Source: Lachnospiraceae bacterium
GTDB taxonomy: Bacteria; Bacillota; Clostridia; Lachnospirales; Lachnospiraceae
Direction of reading: 5' to 3'
Assembly: GCA_021770345.1 (NCBI GenBank)
Contig: JAETRD010000013.1
Coordinates: 96,772-160,771 of the forward strand
DNA: 64,000 bases
This document shows positions 16,809-25,378 of the stretch, one piece after another. Below the pieces are notes generated by a model that saw only the letters and a list, made by a program, of their open reading frames with translations, was not told where the DNA came from and searched no databases. The position numbers and the translations under genes were made by a program. Within the stretch, counting starts at the first letter, position 1, and every line of letters starts with the position of its first letter.

Positions 16809-19109
16809 ATGGAAAATGTTGTTTATAAAAATCATGAGACAGAAATAAATGAGTTAATAAATTTGCTGTTAAACAAAAAAAATCAAATTATTTTATATAA
16901 TAGTCATGAAGGATATGGCAATACAGCTTTTATTCAAAGGATAATGTATTTGCTGCATACTACTCCGGACTACCAAATTCTCTATGCCGAATTAACGCCA
17001 TCAGAACAGAATCCTTTGCACAAAGTAACCCAAAATATTGTATCTAAAAAAGAAAAATTATACCAGCGTCTACAGTTCTTTTCTGACGAACAGAATTGCA
17101 GCCAAGAAATTCCAATTACTTTGTCCGCTGTCATTAAAGATATAACCAATTCAGAAACACTGGCGGCATTGTTTAGTCCACAAGAGTCTATTCCGATTTA
17201 TGCCGGATTTTATCAAGATAGACTAAAACATAACTTTTTTGATTTGGTGCACATTATAACCAGACAGCAAAGAGTGATTTTTTTTATTGATAACATACAA
17301 TTTATGGATAATGACAGTTTTTATGAATTGCAGGCTTTGCTCCAAAATCCTGCAATAACGCTGGTGTTATTTAAATCCGGAGAGGGACATGTTTTTGATA
17401 AATTTTACGATGAAATTAAATATAAATTTTCAGAAGTTGAATTAAATTTCCCAGAACCGGATATCGTTTATGTGCAAAAGCTTGCAACTCTTTATCATAA
17501 AACACTTTCTGAATATGAAGCGGCATCCATATTATCCGAAAATAAAGGTAATATACGGAAAATATTATGCAATATGAGAAAGCCCGAAAATTCGGATTCC
17601 AATCTTATGTTAGAAGATCAATTAATAAAAATAATTATTTTATATAATGACTATATTACACAGCAGGAGCTTCTTCAAATCTGCAGTTATACACCATATG
17701 AAGGTATTATCAGCGAAGAGGAGATCAGCGTTTGTATTAAAAATATTGCAAACAAAGGACTCCTGCAGTCAATTACTGTTCTGGAAACGCGTAATATACA
17801 ATATAAACCGGTTTCGGATATTGATATCTCCATAGATATTGCTGATAAAATGATCATAAGCCGGGCATTGAGCAACTATTATGAGCATTGTGATAACTTA
17901 GATTATAAACATCTATGTCATGCATGGCATCTTAACGCTTCTATAAATTTAATGAATCGTAATAAATGTCTCACATACAAAGTATTATTGTATGCTCTGA
18001 GAATGGGTTATAGAGTACCCAATGAAATATTACAATATGCGAAACAGCAGAAGGACCTCAATTCCAAAATTTTAACTGCGACATTTTTGTTCTGTAATGC
18101 GAATTATTTATCAGCGAAAAACCTTTTAGAGGAAATTCTGATTGATAATGATCACAGATCTTTTCAAGTTATGCACGCGATATCGTTAAACAGATGCCGC
18201 TATCATGATTTAGCAGAAACTAAGTTGTCAAATTTAATTGAAACCTCTCACAATATTGATGAAAAAACTATTCTGGTGTCATTTTTAATAAGCAACTGTA
18301 TACACAGCAGAAAACTAAACCAGGCAAAAAGTCTATATGAAAAATATAAAGATGAATTAAAGGTAAGTAAAAAATATCCGTATTTTTTAAGGAATGCCGC
18401 AACAGTTTTTGATGCTTTAACTGCTTATCAATTAAGAAGCAATGCGCTAAAATATTTCAAGGAATCAAACGATTTTTTTGGATATTATTCTACCACAATT
18501 AATATGACCAATTATTTTTTGCATCACGAGTCCGTTGAGTATACGATAAGTATCATCCAAAAAGCTTTTAACGAACTACAGCAGTATAATGCAAATCAAA
18601 TACATCTTGCGGCAAATAATCTGGGCGTATGCTATTTATATGCAAAGGATTATTTAAATGCCATTAAATATTTATCGCTTTGTTTTGAAAAGGCGCAGAG
18701 CATTATGCCAAAAGGCTATGCGGCAATTAATCTCTCTGCCATCTTTTTACAAAAAAAGCAGTATGCCAAAGCACACGGATATCTCGATATAATTTCTGAT
18801 GAAATCCGTAAATCCAAACTGGCAAGATTAAAAGCGCACTATTACTTGCAATGTTCACTCGAAGAATATGTTAATGGAAATTTCATGCAGGCAAACGCTG
18901 CAATCATTAATACTGGCAAATATTGTTCCCAGACGGAAAATATAACTGTCTATAAAGCAGTCAATTTCATAAAAAATAACATGGGAAATAATATTCTCTA
19001 TGATGAAAAAATGTTTTCTTCTATGTTCGTACCCTGTCTTTTAGAATACTGGACAATTAATTCCATTGATGTGCTTTCAGAGGACTTTTTGCCTGTGCAT
19101 ACTGCTTAA
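16809..19109 (+). CDS. STAND-like ATPase with degenerate P-loop and C-terminal TPR array
   Basis: 766 residues. The N-terminal AAA/STAND-like domain (about 1-260) has a Walker A-like loop (SHEGYGNT, residues 32-39) with Asn where Lys is expected, and a good Walker B (VIFFIDN, about 156-162). A linker or winged-helix-like region follows, then helical repeats of TPR type (about 380-740, for example YLNAIKYLSLCFEKAQ). No LuxR HTH or enzymatic domain was recognised at the end. It may be a sensor or scaffold rather than an active ATPase. It overlaps the 3' end of the convergent ATP-grasp gene by 33 nt. Confidence 0.65.
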   Translation: MENVVYKNHETEINELINLLLNKKNQIILYNSHEGYGNTAFIQRIMYLLHTTPDYQILYAELTPSEQNPLHKVTQNIVSKKEKLYQRLQFFSDEQNCSQEIPITLSAVIKDITNSETLAALFSPQESIPIYAGFYQDRLKHNFFDLVHIITRQQRVIFFIDNIQFMDNDSFYELQALLQNPAITLVLFKSGEGHVFDKFYDEIKYKFSEVELNFPEPDIVYVQKLATLYHKTLSEYEAASILSENKGNIRKILCNMRKPENSDSNLMLEDQLIKIIILYNDYITQQELLQICSYTPYEGIISEEEISVCIKNIANKGLLQSITVLETRNIQYKPVSDIDISIDIADKMIISRALSNYYEHCDNLDYKHLCHAWHLNASINLMNRNKCLTYKVLLYALRMGYRVPNEILQYAKQQKDLNSKILTATFLFCNANYLSAKNLLEEILIDNDHRSFQVMHAISLNRCRYHDLAETKLSNLIETSHNIDEKTILVSFLISNCIHSRKLNQAKSLYEKYKDELKVSKKYPYFLRNAATVFDALTAYQLRSNALKYFKESNDFFGYYSTTINMTNYFLHHESVEYTISIIQKAFNELQQYNANQIHLAANNLGVCYLYAKDYLNAIKYLSLCFEKAQSIMPKGYAAINLSAIFLQKKQYAKAHGYLDIISDEIRKSKLARLKAHYYLQCSLEEYVNGNFMQANAAIINTGKYCSQTENITVYKAVNFIKNNMGNNILYDEKMFSSMFVPCLLEYWTINSIDVLSEDFLPVHTA

Positions 19110-20051
19110 GAAAATATCTGTCACAAGCTCTTCCTGGCATAGTCCCATTTTATTTGCAGCAATGCAAAAAGAAGATTGTTTTCCGAGATTACAGCATAAA
19201 TTAAATTCAATAAATTCAATTTGATTAGAAGTTACGATAAAATCCAGTCTAGTATAATCCAATGGCTGCAGCTCAAATAAAAAGGAATCTGCCAGTTTTA
19301 CAAATTCTTTTTCCAAACTGAAATCTGTATTTACCTGTCTTGTTAATCCGGTATCCAATTTTCTTTTTTGGCGGTAAGTTACGACATTTCCTCTCAAACT
19401 GGAAGTTTCCTTCACAGAAGGAAGGTGAATTAACTGTCCATTTTTAAAATATAAGGGAACGCTATAATAGATTCCATCTGCAAACTGTTCAACAATTACA
19501 TCAAGATTATTTTTCTGCAGCCTTCTTATTTGTACTGTGGCCTGATTCCAGTTATCCGCAATTGATGATTCGTCAATGAAAGCTGAGGATGCTCCAAAAC
19601 GTGGTTTTACAAAATATGGGCCTTCAAAAAGAGGGATATTCGGAATCATTTCATTGGCTTCTATAACCATCCATACAGGCGTATGAAGTCCGGCATGTTG
19701 TGCTACAATTTTGGCTAAATGCTTATCTTCTGCGACTGCCCGCATATTGGGCCTGGAACCTAAATAGGGAATACTCAGATATTCTAATAAAGAAGAAACA
19801 AATATCTCTGAATTTCTGTATGGTGCCCGATTCAGCAAAGAAAAAACATAATGAAATTGTGTTTTTGAATTAAGCAAAATTGACGGGTCACGGGCACATA
19901 TCGTTTTGGGGCATAATTTTTGTAAAATTTTATAAATATCAAAATGATATTGAGCGTAAATTCCGTCTGTATGTTCCGTCGTTAAAGGGTATTCCTCATT
20001 ATCAGGCGCGAATTTGGCTAAGAAAAGTATACTTAAATCTTCTATATTCAT
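19077..20051 (-). CDS. ATP-grasp ligase, D-alanine-D-alanine-ligase-like
   Basis: 324 residues. Ddl-like order: YLGSRPNMRAVAEDKHLAK, YFVKPRFGASSAF (ATP-binding Lys and loop), VIVEQFADGIYYSVPLY, LDYTRLDFIVT and IEFIEFNLCCNLG (metal-binding Glu and Asn). It should make an amide or peptide bond from a carboxylate and ATP. The glycine-rich end normally written NPGLT is replaced by NLCCNLG, so substrate choice may differ from Ddl. GGACTGGAGAATAAATT precedes the ATG, and the right inverted repeat lies only 18 nt upstream. Confidence 0.72.
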   Translation of the reverse strand: MNIEDLSILFLAKFAPDNEEYPLTTEHTDGIYAQYHFDIYKILQKLCPKTICARDPSILLNSKTQFHYVFSLLNRAPYRNSEIFVSSLLEYLSIPYLGSRPNMRAVAEDKHLAKIVAQHAGLHTPVWMVIEANEMIPNIPLFEGPYFVKPRFGASSAFIDESSIADNWNQATVQIRRLQKNNLDVIVEQFADGIYYSVPLYFKNGQLIHLPSVKETSSLRGNVVTYRQKRKLDTGLTRQVNTDFSLEKEFVKLADSFLFELQPLDYTRLDFIVTSNQIEFIEFNLCCNLGKQSSFCIAANKMGLCQEELVTDIFLSSMHRQKVL

Positions 20052-20068
20052 AATTTATTCTCCAGTCC

Positions 20069-20095
20069 AACTTAACGGATAACTTTTAATTATCC
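20069..20095 (-). repeat. Right 27-bp terminal inverted repeat of the ATP-grasp cassette
   Basis: Reverse complement of 15719-15745 with one mismatch. It lies in the 5' leader of the Ddl-like gene, between its start and the TGGTATAAT promoter at 20133-20141. The hairpin GGATAA-CTTTTAA-TTATCC could therefore also act in the mRNA. Confidence 0.8.
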
Positions 20096-20132
20096 ATCTA
20101 ACACCATCTCCAAACTACAAACATCTTAGATT

Positions 20133-20141
20133 ATTATACCA
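20133..20141 (-). promoter_or_regulatory. Extended -10 promoter upstream of the Ddl-like gene
   Basis: TGGTATAAT on the minus strand is an extended -10 element; no good -35 was seen. It lies outside the right inverted repeat, in decayed coding sequence, so cassette transcription may depend on the insertion site. Confidence 0.5.
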
Positions 20142-20526
20142 CCTGTTTCCCGCAAAGACCATCCCCTTTTTCGACATTTTCCATCTTTGCATTATCTACC
20201 CTAAATATCCCCCGGAATAGTCCACTCTCCTTCTCAAAAAAACGTTCCGCTCTCCTGATTTCTCAGCATCCGCGAAACGTTCCATATCAAACCCAATATT
20301 GGCAAAATCTCCTTCACACCGTTTATTCCAAAAAAGTTCTTTCCGATTTCCTCATAAGCTGTTTCAAATCCGAAAGAAACTTTTTCCTGTTAAATATAAC
20401 AAACCTGAAGCCCCTCTCTTCGAGTCCTATTGTCACCGCCTGAAACAGGAAATATGACCTTTTCTGATATTCCTTATCTCTCTTATCAGCATCGCAAAAT
20501 TTTTATACGCATCCGGGCTTCCCCGC
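20140..20526 (-). pseudogene. Decayed coding remnant, several frameshifts
   Basis: The minus strand holds three frame-shifted stretches of plausible protein without an intact gene. One has EYQKRSYFLFQAVTIGLEER, another YEEIGKNFFGINGVKEILPI, and the third FRGIFRVDNAKMENVEKGD. Reading across two single-base frame changes joins them. The family was not recognised. Position beside a broken SMI1/KNR4 gene suggests an old array of immunity or accessory genes. Confidence 0.45.
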
Positions 20527-21148
20527 TTACTCCCATTCCCCTATGCCATCTTCCGTTATAAAGTCATATCCATTATCCATACCCTCAGTGGACAAAGGGA
20601 CACACGGTCGGAAAAGAGCCAATTTTTGCCCCTGCCGCGTTGCTTTCGTTCCGCGTACACCCTGTACGCGTCATTCAAGCGCCTTGCAGGGACGAAAATT
20701 GACTTCTTTCCGACTCTCTGACCCTGACCATAGATATTCGGGTGATTTGCAAGGCGGACGATTGAGGCGTACTGGACGTACGCTAATTGAGGACAACGCA
20801 GTAAATCATCCGAATATCATGGTTCAGGACGTGTGTGCCCTTGTCCACTGAGGGTAAGCATTTGCAGATATACGTCAAAAGAATCCGCCACAATCACCCA
20901 TTCATCCGGGTCGTGAAGATAGCGCAGAACCTGCCCCCGTTTTCCCTTTGCCGAGGGCGAAAAGTCAATAAAAAGCTGTGATGTCCCGCCGTTGTTCACA
21001 CAGTCGGCAAAATGCAGCCAGCACAGTTTGCCAAAATCATCGCAAATACCCTCATCTACCGGGATATCGTCAAATGTAGTAAACTGTCCGGAATATCAGG
21101 ATATAATGCCCGCAATTTTTTCGCATCCCCGTCATTTACACCATGCAT
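20527..21148 (-). pseudogene. SMI1/KNR4 (SUKH) family immunity-type protein, broken by a MITE and a frameshift
   Basis: The N-terminal part reads MHGVNDGDAKKLRALYPDIP, then a frameshift near 21085-21095. The main part follows: CWLHFADCVNNGG, LFIDFSPSAKGKRGQV, HDPDEWVIVADSFDVYLQML, typical of SUKH proteins. The MITE (20582-20854) interrupts after LQML. On its far side the frame resumes as MDNGYDFITEDGIGEWE and a stop. Removing the MITE and one copy of its TA duplication rejoins the two parts exactly in frame. SUKH proteins are usually immunity proteins of contact-dependent or polymorphic toxins. Confidence 0.75.
20580..20856. mobile_element. 273-bp MITE with 27-bp inverted ends and TA target duplication
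   Basis: Ends read TA-CCCTCAGTGGACAAAGGG and CCCTTGTCCACTGAGGG-TA. Inside are two long hairpins: one spans 20607-20714 (apex near 20660, loop ACCCT), the other about 20722-20829 (apex near 20775, loop TGGAC). No coding capacity. The TA duplication suggests mobilisation by an IS630/Tc1-mariner-type transposase supplied in trans; none is in this window. It is inserted in the SMI1/KNR4 gene. Confidence 0.85.
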
Positions 21149-21217
21149 TACTCACTCAAAATTATTCCATTGCCTTTCCTCTCCTCTAAATGCTAATAAG
21201 CAGACTTCTCGCTTTCA

Positions 21218-21778
21218 TCAATCCCACACAATCCCGAAACACTGAAAGCCATCCGGGACAGGCGGCCTGCAGGAAAAGAAAGAATCCAATTCCGAAGCTT
21301 CCCATTCCTCTGCCCCGCCGGAACACAGCCATTTGCAATCCACCAATTCTTCCAATTCTGACGCCTGGACGGATGTGCATATAATGATTTCATCTCCCCA
21401 AAGTTCCAGCATCTCTTTCCCGTCATACTCCACGATCTCTGTATCATCATGCAAAGCGACACGAACCCATGCCACATTCCTCATTCCTTCAATTTTCTGC
21501 AGCATATCCCATATCCTGGCCAATGACGGGCGGCCAAAATCGCATTGATTCGGTGCAATCGAATCTTCCGCCGTATTTTCCTCGAAAAATTCATCCAGGG
21601 TCAGCAGCGGCAGGCGTTCCTCATTTTCATCCATTATCTTTTTGAAAGTGTTGCAATCCATCATAATTTTCGTCTTCTCCGATTCCAATAAACAGAAATT
21701 CTTGTCAAAAGCAATCCATGGCCATTCGGCCGGTATAATGTCTGTTGACATTATAACATAATCAAGGCTCATCTTCAC
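21218..21778 (-). CDS. Hypothetical protein, possible immunity protein
   Basis: 186 residues, acidic, no signal peptide or membrane helix. Not recognised. Cys/Trp-rich patches (VDCKWLCSGGAEEWEASELD) and an acidic middle resemble small immunity proteins, and the neighbours are a SUKH pseudogene and other fragments. The GTG at 21778 (GGGAG 7 nt upstream) overlaps the stop of the upstream small frame (TAGTG); an ATG two codons later is an alternative. Confidence 0.6.
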   Translation of the reverse strand: MKMSLDYVIMSTDIIPAEWPWIAFDKNFCLLESEKTKIMMDCNTFKKIMDENEERLPLLTLDEFFEENTAEDSIAPNQCDFGRPSLARIWDMLQKIEGMRNVAWVRVALHDDTEIVEYDGKEMLELWGDEIIICTSVQASELEELVDCKWLCSGGAEEWEASELDSFFSCRPPVPDGFQCFGIVWD

Positions 21779-21993
21779 TATATAACTCCCGGCGCGTCAA
21801 TGTAAAAAAATGTTTTTGCTTTCCCTTTACATAATTCCCTGCTCTCTAACCCCATTTCTGCGCGGATTTTTGCGCATGTCAAGTTTGTGGATGCCGCGCA
21901 GACACAAACAGAGTTCAGAGTGCACATGACTTTGCTGTCGGCTTCCGGCTCATCCCTGTCGTAATCCCCGAAGGCAAAGAGCTGCCCGTCCAT
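21778..21993 (-). CDS. Small hypothetical frame, possibly a gene fragment
   Basis: 71 codons with several cysteines (MCTLNSVCVCAASTNLTC). The only ATG lies inside the terminator hairpin of the tct operon and has no Shine-Dalgarno, which argues against an independent gene. It may be the 3' end of a toxin or other gene whose 5' part was lost. The stop overlaps the start of the next gene. Confidence 0.35.
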   Translation of the reverse strand: MDGQLFAFGDYDRDEPEADSKVMCTLNSVCVCAASTNLTCAKIRAEMGLESRELCKGKAKTFFYIDAPGVI

Positions 21994-22017
21994 GATGCGA
22001 CATCACGGACAGGCAGC
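21975..22017 (-). terminator. Terminator of the tctCBA operon
   Basis: On the minus strand GCTGCCTGTCCGTGATG-TCG and CATCATGGACGGGCAGC form a 17-bp stem with a few mismatches, followed by TCTTTG. It lies about 50 nt after the tctA stop. Confidence 0.6.
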
Positions 22018-22069
22018 CCTTTCTCGTTCACTCTTATTCTCTCACATTCACTCTTACTCGCTTTTACAC

Positions 22070-23584
22070 TCAGGCTTCTTTCTCCTGTCTCTTCATGCTG
22101 CGGACAATCGCCAGTATGATCGGCGAGCAGATGCTGAATATGGCAATCACCATCAACACGCAGCTGATCGGGCGGGTAAAGAAAATCCCGAAACTTCCCT
22201 TCGACAGCACCAGCGAGCGCTGCAGGTTTTTCTCAATCATATCGCCGAGAATAATACCAAGAATAATCGGCGGAATCGGGAACTCGAACTTCACCATGAA
22301 AAATCCCAGAAATCCGAACGCCACCATCACGAAAATATCCGTCACATTATGATTGTACGCAAACGTTCCGACCGCACAGAACATAAACACCATCGGCGTC
22401 AGTATCTGCAGGGGCATCGAAGAGATTTTTGCAAACCCACGCATCCCGCAGTAGCCTAACAGGCACATACAGATATTTGCAACCATCAGCCCGAGAATAA
22501 TCAGGTATACCTTATCCGTCTCGTTACTGAACAGCAGCGGACCCGGCGTGATGCCGAGCATCATCAGCGAGCCAAGCATAATCGCGGACCCGGCGTCCCC
22601 CGGGATGCCAAGTGTCAAAAGCGGAATCAGCGCTCCGCCGGAAATCGCATTGTTGGCCGCCTCAGGAGCCGCAACACCTTTGATATTTCCCTTTCCGAAC
22701 TCCGGCTCGTCCTCCTTGCGAAGCCGCTTCATCTGAGAGTAAGCGGTCCAGCAGGCGATATCTCCGCCGGTGCCGGGGATCGCGCCGATCACCGTACCGA
22801 TCACGGAACTGATCAGAATGACCGGCGCGGTCTTTTTGACATCGTCGAGCGTCGGAATCACCCGCGTCAGCTTCGCGCTGTCACGGTTCAGCACCCCGCC
22901 CTTTTTATAATCCAGCACATTGATCAGTCCCTGTGAAAATGCGTACATTGCGATCAGTATCACAATATAGGGCAGACCGCCGAGCAGGTAGGTCGTGCCG
23001 CCGGTAAAACGATTCTCCGCCGTCAGCACGTCCATTCCGATCGTCGAGATCGCAAGTCCCATCATCATCGAAATAATACCCTTTACCATATTTTCAGAAG
23101 AGATACTCGTCACAATGCTGATTCCGAAAATCGCCAGCGCAAAATACTCCGGCGCGCCGAAATTCAGCGCGAATTTTGCCAGAATCGGCGCGGTTATAAA
23201 GAGCGCCAGCGCGCTGAACACACCGCCGAACGTGGATGCCATTGTGGAAATGCCGAGCGCCCGCCCCGCTTCCCCTTTTTGGCTGAGCGGATAGCCGTCG
23301 AGACAGGTTGCCGCCGAGTTTGACGTTCCCGGCGTGTTGATCAGAATCGCCGTGATGGATCCTCCGTAAATACTGCCGCAGAAGATACCGAGCAGACAGA
23401 GGATACCGCCGTAGCCGCTCATGGAAAAGGTAAACGGAACCATAATCGTCATCGCCATAACGCTGGAAAGCCCCGGCATTGCGCCGCACAGGATCCCGAA
23501 CAGCGTCCCGATTAAAATCAGCAGAATATTTTCCACGGTAAACACCGAGGAAAGCGCAATTCCAAGTGCAGATATATCAAACAT
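22070..23584 (-). CDS. tctA: Tripartite tricarboxylate transporter, large permease TctA
   Basis: 504 residues, about 11-12 transmembrane helices. It has typical TctA motifs: GTLFGILCGAMPGLS near the start, and SIYGGSITAILINTPGTSNSAAT with the conserved NTPG. Uptake of a carboxylate by ion-gradient-driven transport with TctB and the TctC binding protein. AAGGGAGGTGAAAAGGA precedes the ATG. Third gene of the tctCBA operon, beside a catabolic island likely to use the imported acid. Confidence 0.93.
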   Translation of the reverse strand: MFDISALGIALSSVFTVENILLILIGTLFGILCGAMPGLSSVMAMTIMVPFTFSMSGYGGILCLLGIFCGSIYGGSITAILINTPGTSNSAATCLDGYPLSQKGEAGRALGISTMASTFGGVFSALALFITAPILAKFALNFGAPEYFALAIFGISIVTSISSENMVKGIISMMMGLAISTIGMDVLTAENRFTGGTTYLLGGLPYIVILIAMYAFSQGLINVLDYKKGGVLNRDSAKLTRVIPTLDDVKKTAPVILISSVIGTVIGAIPGTGGDIACWTAYSQMKRLRKEDEPEFGKGNIKGVAAPEAANNAISGGALIPLLTLGIPGDAGSAIMLGSLMMLGITPGPLLFSNETDKVYLIILGLMVANICMCLLGYCGMRGFAKISSMPLQILTPMVFMFCAVGTFAYNHNVTDIFVMVAFGFLGFFMVKFEFPIPPIILGIILGDMIEKNLQRSLVLSKGSFGIFFTRPISCVLMVIAIFSICSPIILAIVRSMKRQEKEA

Positions 23585-23599
23585 TCCTTTTCACCTCCC

Positions 23600-24064
23600 T
23601 TACTGAAACAAGATGCCTGCCGGCAGTTTCACCTTCAGCAGAACCTGAAATGCAACGAAAATAAACAGGGAACATGCCACCGGCGTGATTACCAGAAACG
23701 GAATCCGCCGCTCTTGCATACTCCACATGATGCCGAAAATCATGACGAGCAGAGCCGGACATAATCCGACGAAATACAGCGCCACACAAAATACAATCAA
23801 AACCGCCGCAACCAGATACACACGCTTCATGCCCGCAGACTTCCAGTCGATCACAACCTCGTCCTTTGCCGGATCCTTGCTAAGCATTGACTGCACAAAC
23901 AACAGCACCGAACAAAACATCATAATCGCCGCGATCACACGGGGCCAAAAGCCCGTGCCAAAGCTCTGTAAGCCGTCATATGAAAATTGACGGGTAAACC
24001 AAAACATCAGCACCCCGAGAGCAAAAAAGCCCCCGGCAAGCACCATTTCACCATGCCTTCTCAA
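23600..24064 (-). CDS. tctB: Tripartite tricarboxylate transporter, small permease TctB
   Basis: 154 residues, four hydrophobic helices, TctB-like. Starts at TTG (MRRHGEMVLAG) with AGAGGTGG upstream. The 15-nt gap to tctA shows co-transcription. Confidence 0.87.
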   Translation of the reverse strand: MRRHGEMVLAGGFFALGVLMFWFTRQFSYDGLQSFGTGFWPRVIAAIMMFCSVLLFVQSMLSKDPAKDEVVIDWKSAGMKRVYLVAAVLIVFCVALYFVGLCPALLVMIFGIMWSMQERRIPFLVITPVACSLFIFVAFQVLLKVKLPAGILFQ

Positions 24065-24108
24065 ATCCTACCACCTCTCTCTCAAGTCACTCACACAGTC
24101 CAAACAGC

Positions 24109-25215
24109 CTATTTTTCCAGAAGCTTTACAACCTCCGCGTAGTACTCATACTGGCTCTTAAAAAATTCCTGTGCCTTCTCCTCATCCAGATACAGCTCAT
24201 TATTGTCACACAGATAGAACTGGGAGCGCACCTGCGCATACGCATCGGTGCGGATCGCATCGTAGAACAAATCCTGCAGATAGCCTGAAATCGCCGGATC
24301 TGTGTCGTTACGCACGGCGAGGAACACCCAAACCGGAACATTCATATCTCCGAGCTCGTCCGGGAAGCACTCCGCCATCGTCGGCACATCCTCAAATGTA
24401 GACATGCGCTCCAGAGAGCTGGTAGCCAGCGGTTTGATATTGCCCGCGTCATACTGGGCCGCTGCAGTAACGGAAGAGCAGCACACCGCGTCAACCTCGC
24501 CAGATACAACCCCGAGCACTGCCGCGCCCGCATCGTCATAGTGAACCGCGGTCAGCGGCGCTCCAAGCGCTTCTGCCGTCGATGCGGTTACAACCGCCTG
24601 CACGGAACCCGCGCCCGCATCGGCAACCGTCACGCCTCCGTTTTCCTTTGCGTACTCGATAAACTCCTGATACGTATCATAGGGTGCGTCCGCAGAGACA
24701 AATACCAGATTACCGTCCATCATCACGCATCCGACCGGAGTAAACTGTTCATAAGAAAGATCCGTGTTTCCCAGCGCCATATTCATGATAAAATCGCAGT
24801 TGATAATACCGACTGTCTCCCCGTCATTCGGAGAATTGATAAACTGCGTGATGCCCACAAGCCCGGATCCTCCGGTCACATTGTCTACCACCACGCTGAT
24901 GCCGCCCGGAAGCTTTCCGGAATCGACCGCTCCGGTCACTCCGCGGACAGACAGGTCGGTCGTTCCGCCTGCACTGTAGGGGACAAGCACCGTCACATTC
25001 CCCGACGGCTCCCAGTCTGAAGCTGTTCCTGCCGACGGCTCCTGGGTATCGCCCGCTCCGTTTGCATCATCCGTTTTCTCGGATGCTACCATGTTCGTAT
25101 CCGTGTTTCCCGCGTTTCCCGCGTTTCCTGCATCTCCGGAATCTCCCTGGTCTCCACATCCTGCCATGGTCAGAACCATTGCCGCTGCCATAATTGCTGC
25201 TAACCTCTTTTTCAT
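24109..25215 (-). CDS. tctC: Tripartite tricarboxylate transporter, binding lipoprotein TctC
   Basis: 368 residues. A lipoprotein signal (MKKRLAAIMAAAMVLTMAGC) with Cys20 as lipidation site is followed by a Gly/Asn/Asp linker. A TctC-type Venus flytrap domain follows (VTVLVPYSAGGTTDLSVRGV... MDGNLVFVSADAPY). It binds a carboxylate outside the membrane and delivers it to TctAB. AAAAGGAGAAGCGT precedes the ATG. Its promoter (25259-25287) closely resembles that of the maoC-like gene upstream. Confidence 0.92.
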   Translation of the reverse strand: MKKRLAAIMAAAMVLTMAGCGDQGDSGDAGNAGNAGNTDTNMVASEKTDDANGAGDTQEPSAGTASDWEPSGNVTVLVPYSAGGTTDLSVRGVTGAVDSGKLPGGISVVVDNVTGGSGLVGITQFINSPNDGETVGIINCDFIMNMALGNTDLSYEQFTPVGCVMMDGNLVFVSADAPYDTYQEFIEYAKENGGVTVADAGAGSVQAVVTASTAEALGAPLTAVHYDDAGAAVLGVVSGEVDAVCCSSVTAAAQYDAGNIKPLATSSLERMSTFEDVPTMAECFPDELGDMNVPVWVFLAVRNDTDPAISGYLQDLFYDAIRTDAYAQVRSQFYLCDNNELYLDEEKAQEFFKSQYEYYAEVVKLLEK

Positions 25216-25244
25216 ACGCTTCTCCTTTTCTTTTTGTATGTAAT

Positions 25245-25287
25245 TGTTTATATATTGTAATATATATTGTATCTGTTTTCATGTCAA
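25245..25287 (-). promoter_or_regulatory. tctC promoter with ATAAACA motif
   Basis: On the minus strand TTGACA (25282-25287), 17 nt, TATATT (25259-25264), then ACAAT and ATAAACA (25245-25251). The same arrangement with identical spacing precedes the maoC-like gene at 26345-26387. Confidence 0.7.
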
Positions 25288-25378
25288 TTGTAAAGCATTT
25301 ACAAATTATTTCATAATATATTGAATATAATCGCCAAAAATTATTACAATTTTATGAAGAACAGTATATAAACGTCCG

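Noticed and set aside
21778-21993. Confident small gene or deaminase toxin
   Set aside because: Its start codon lies in the tct terminator hairpin with no ribosome-binding site, and the Cys spacing does not fit a deaminase motif convincingly.
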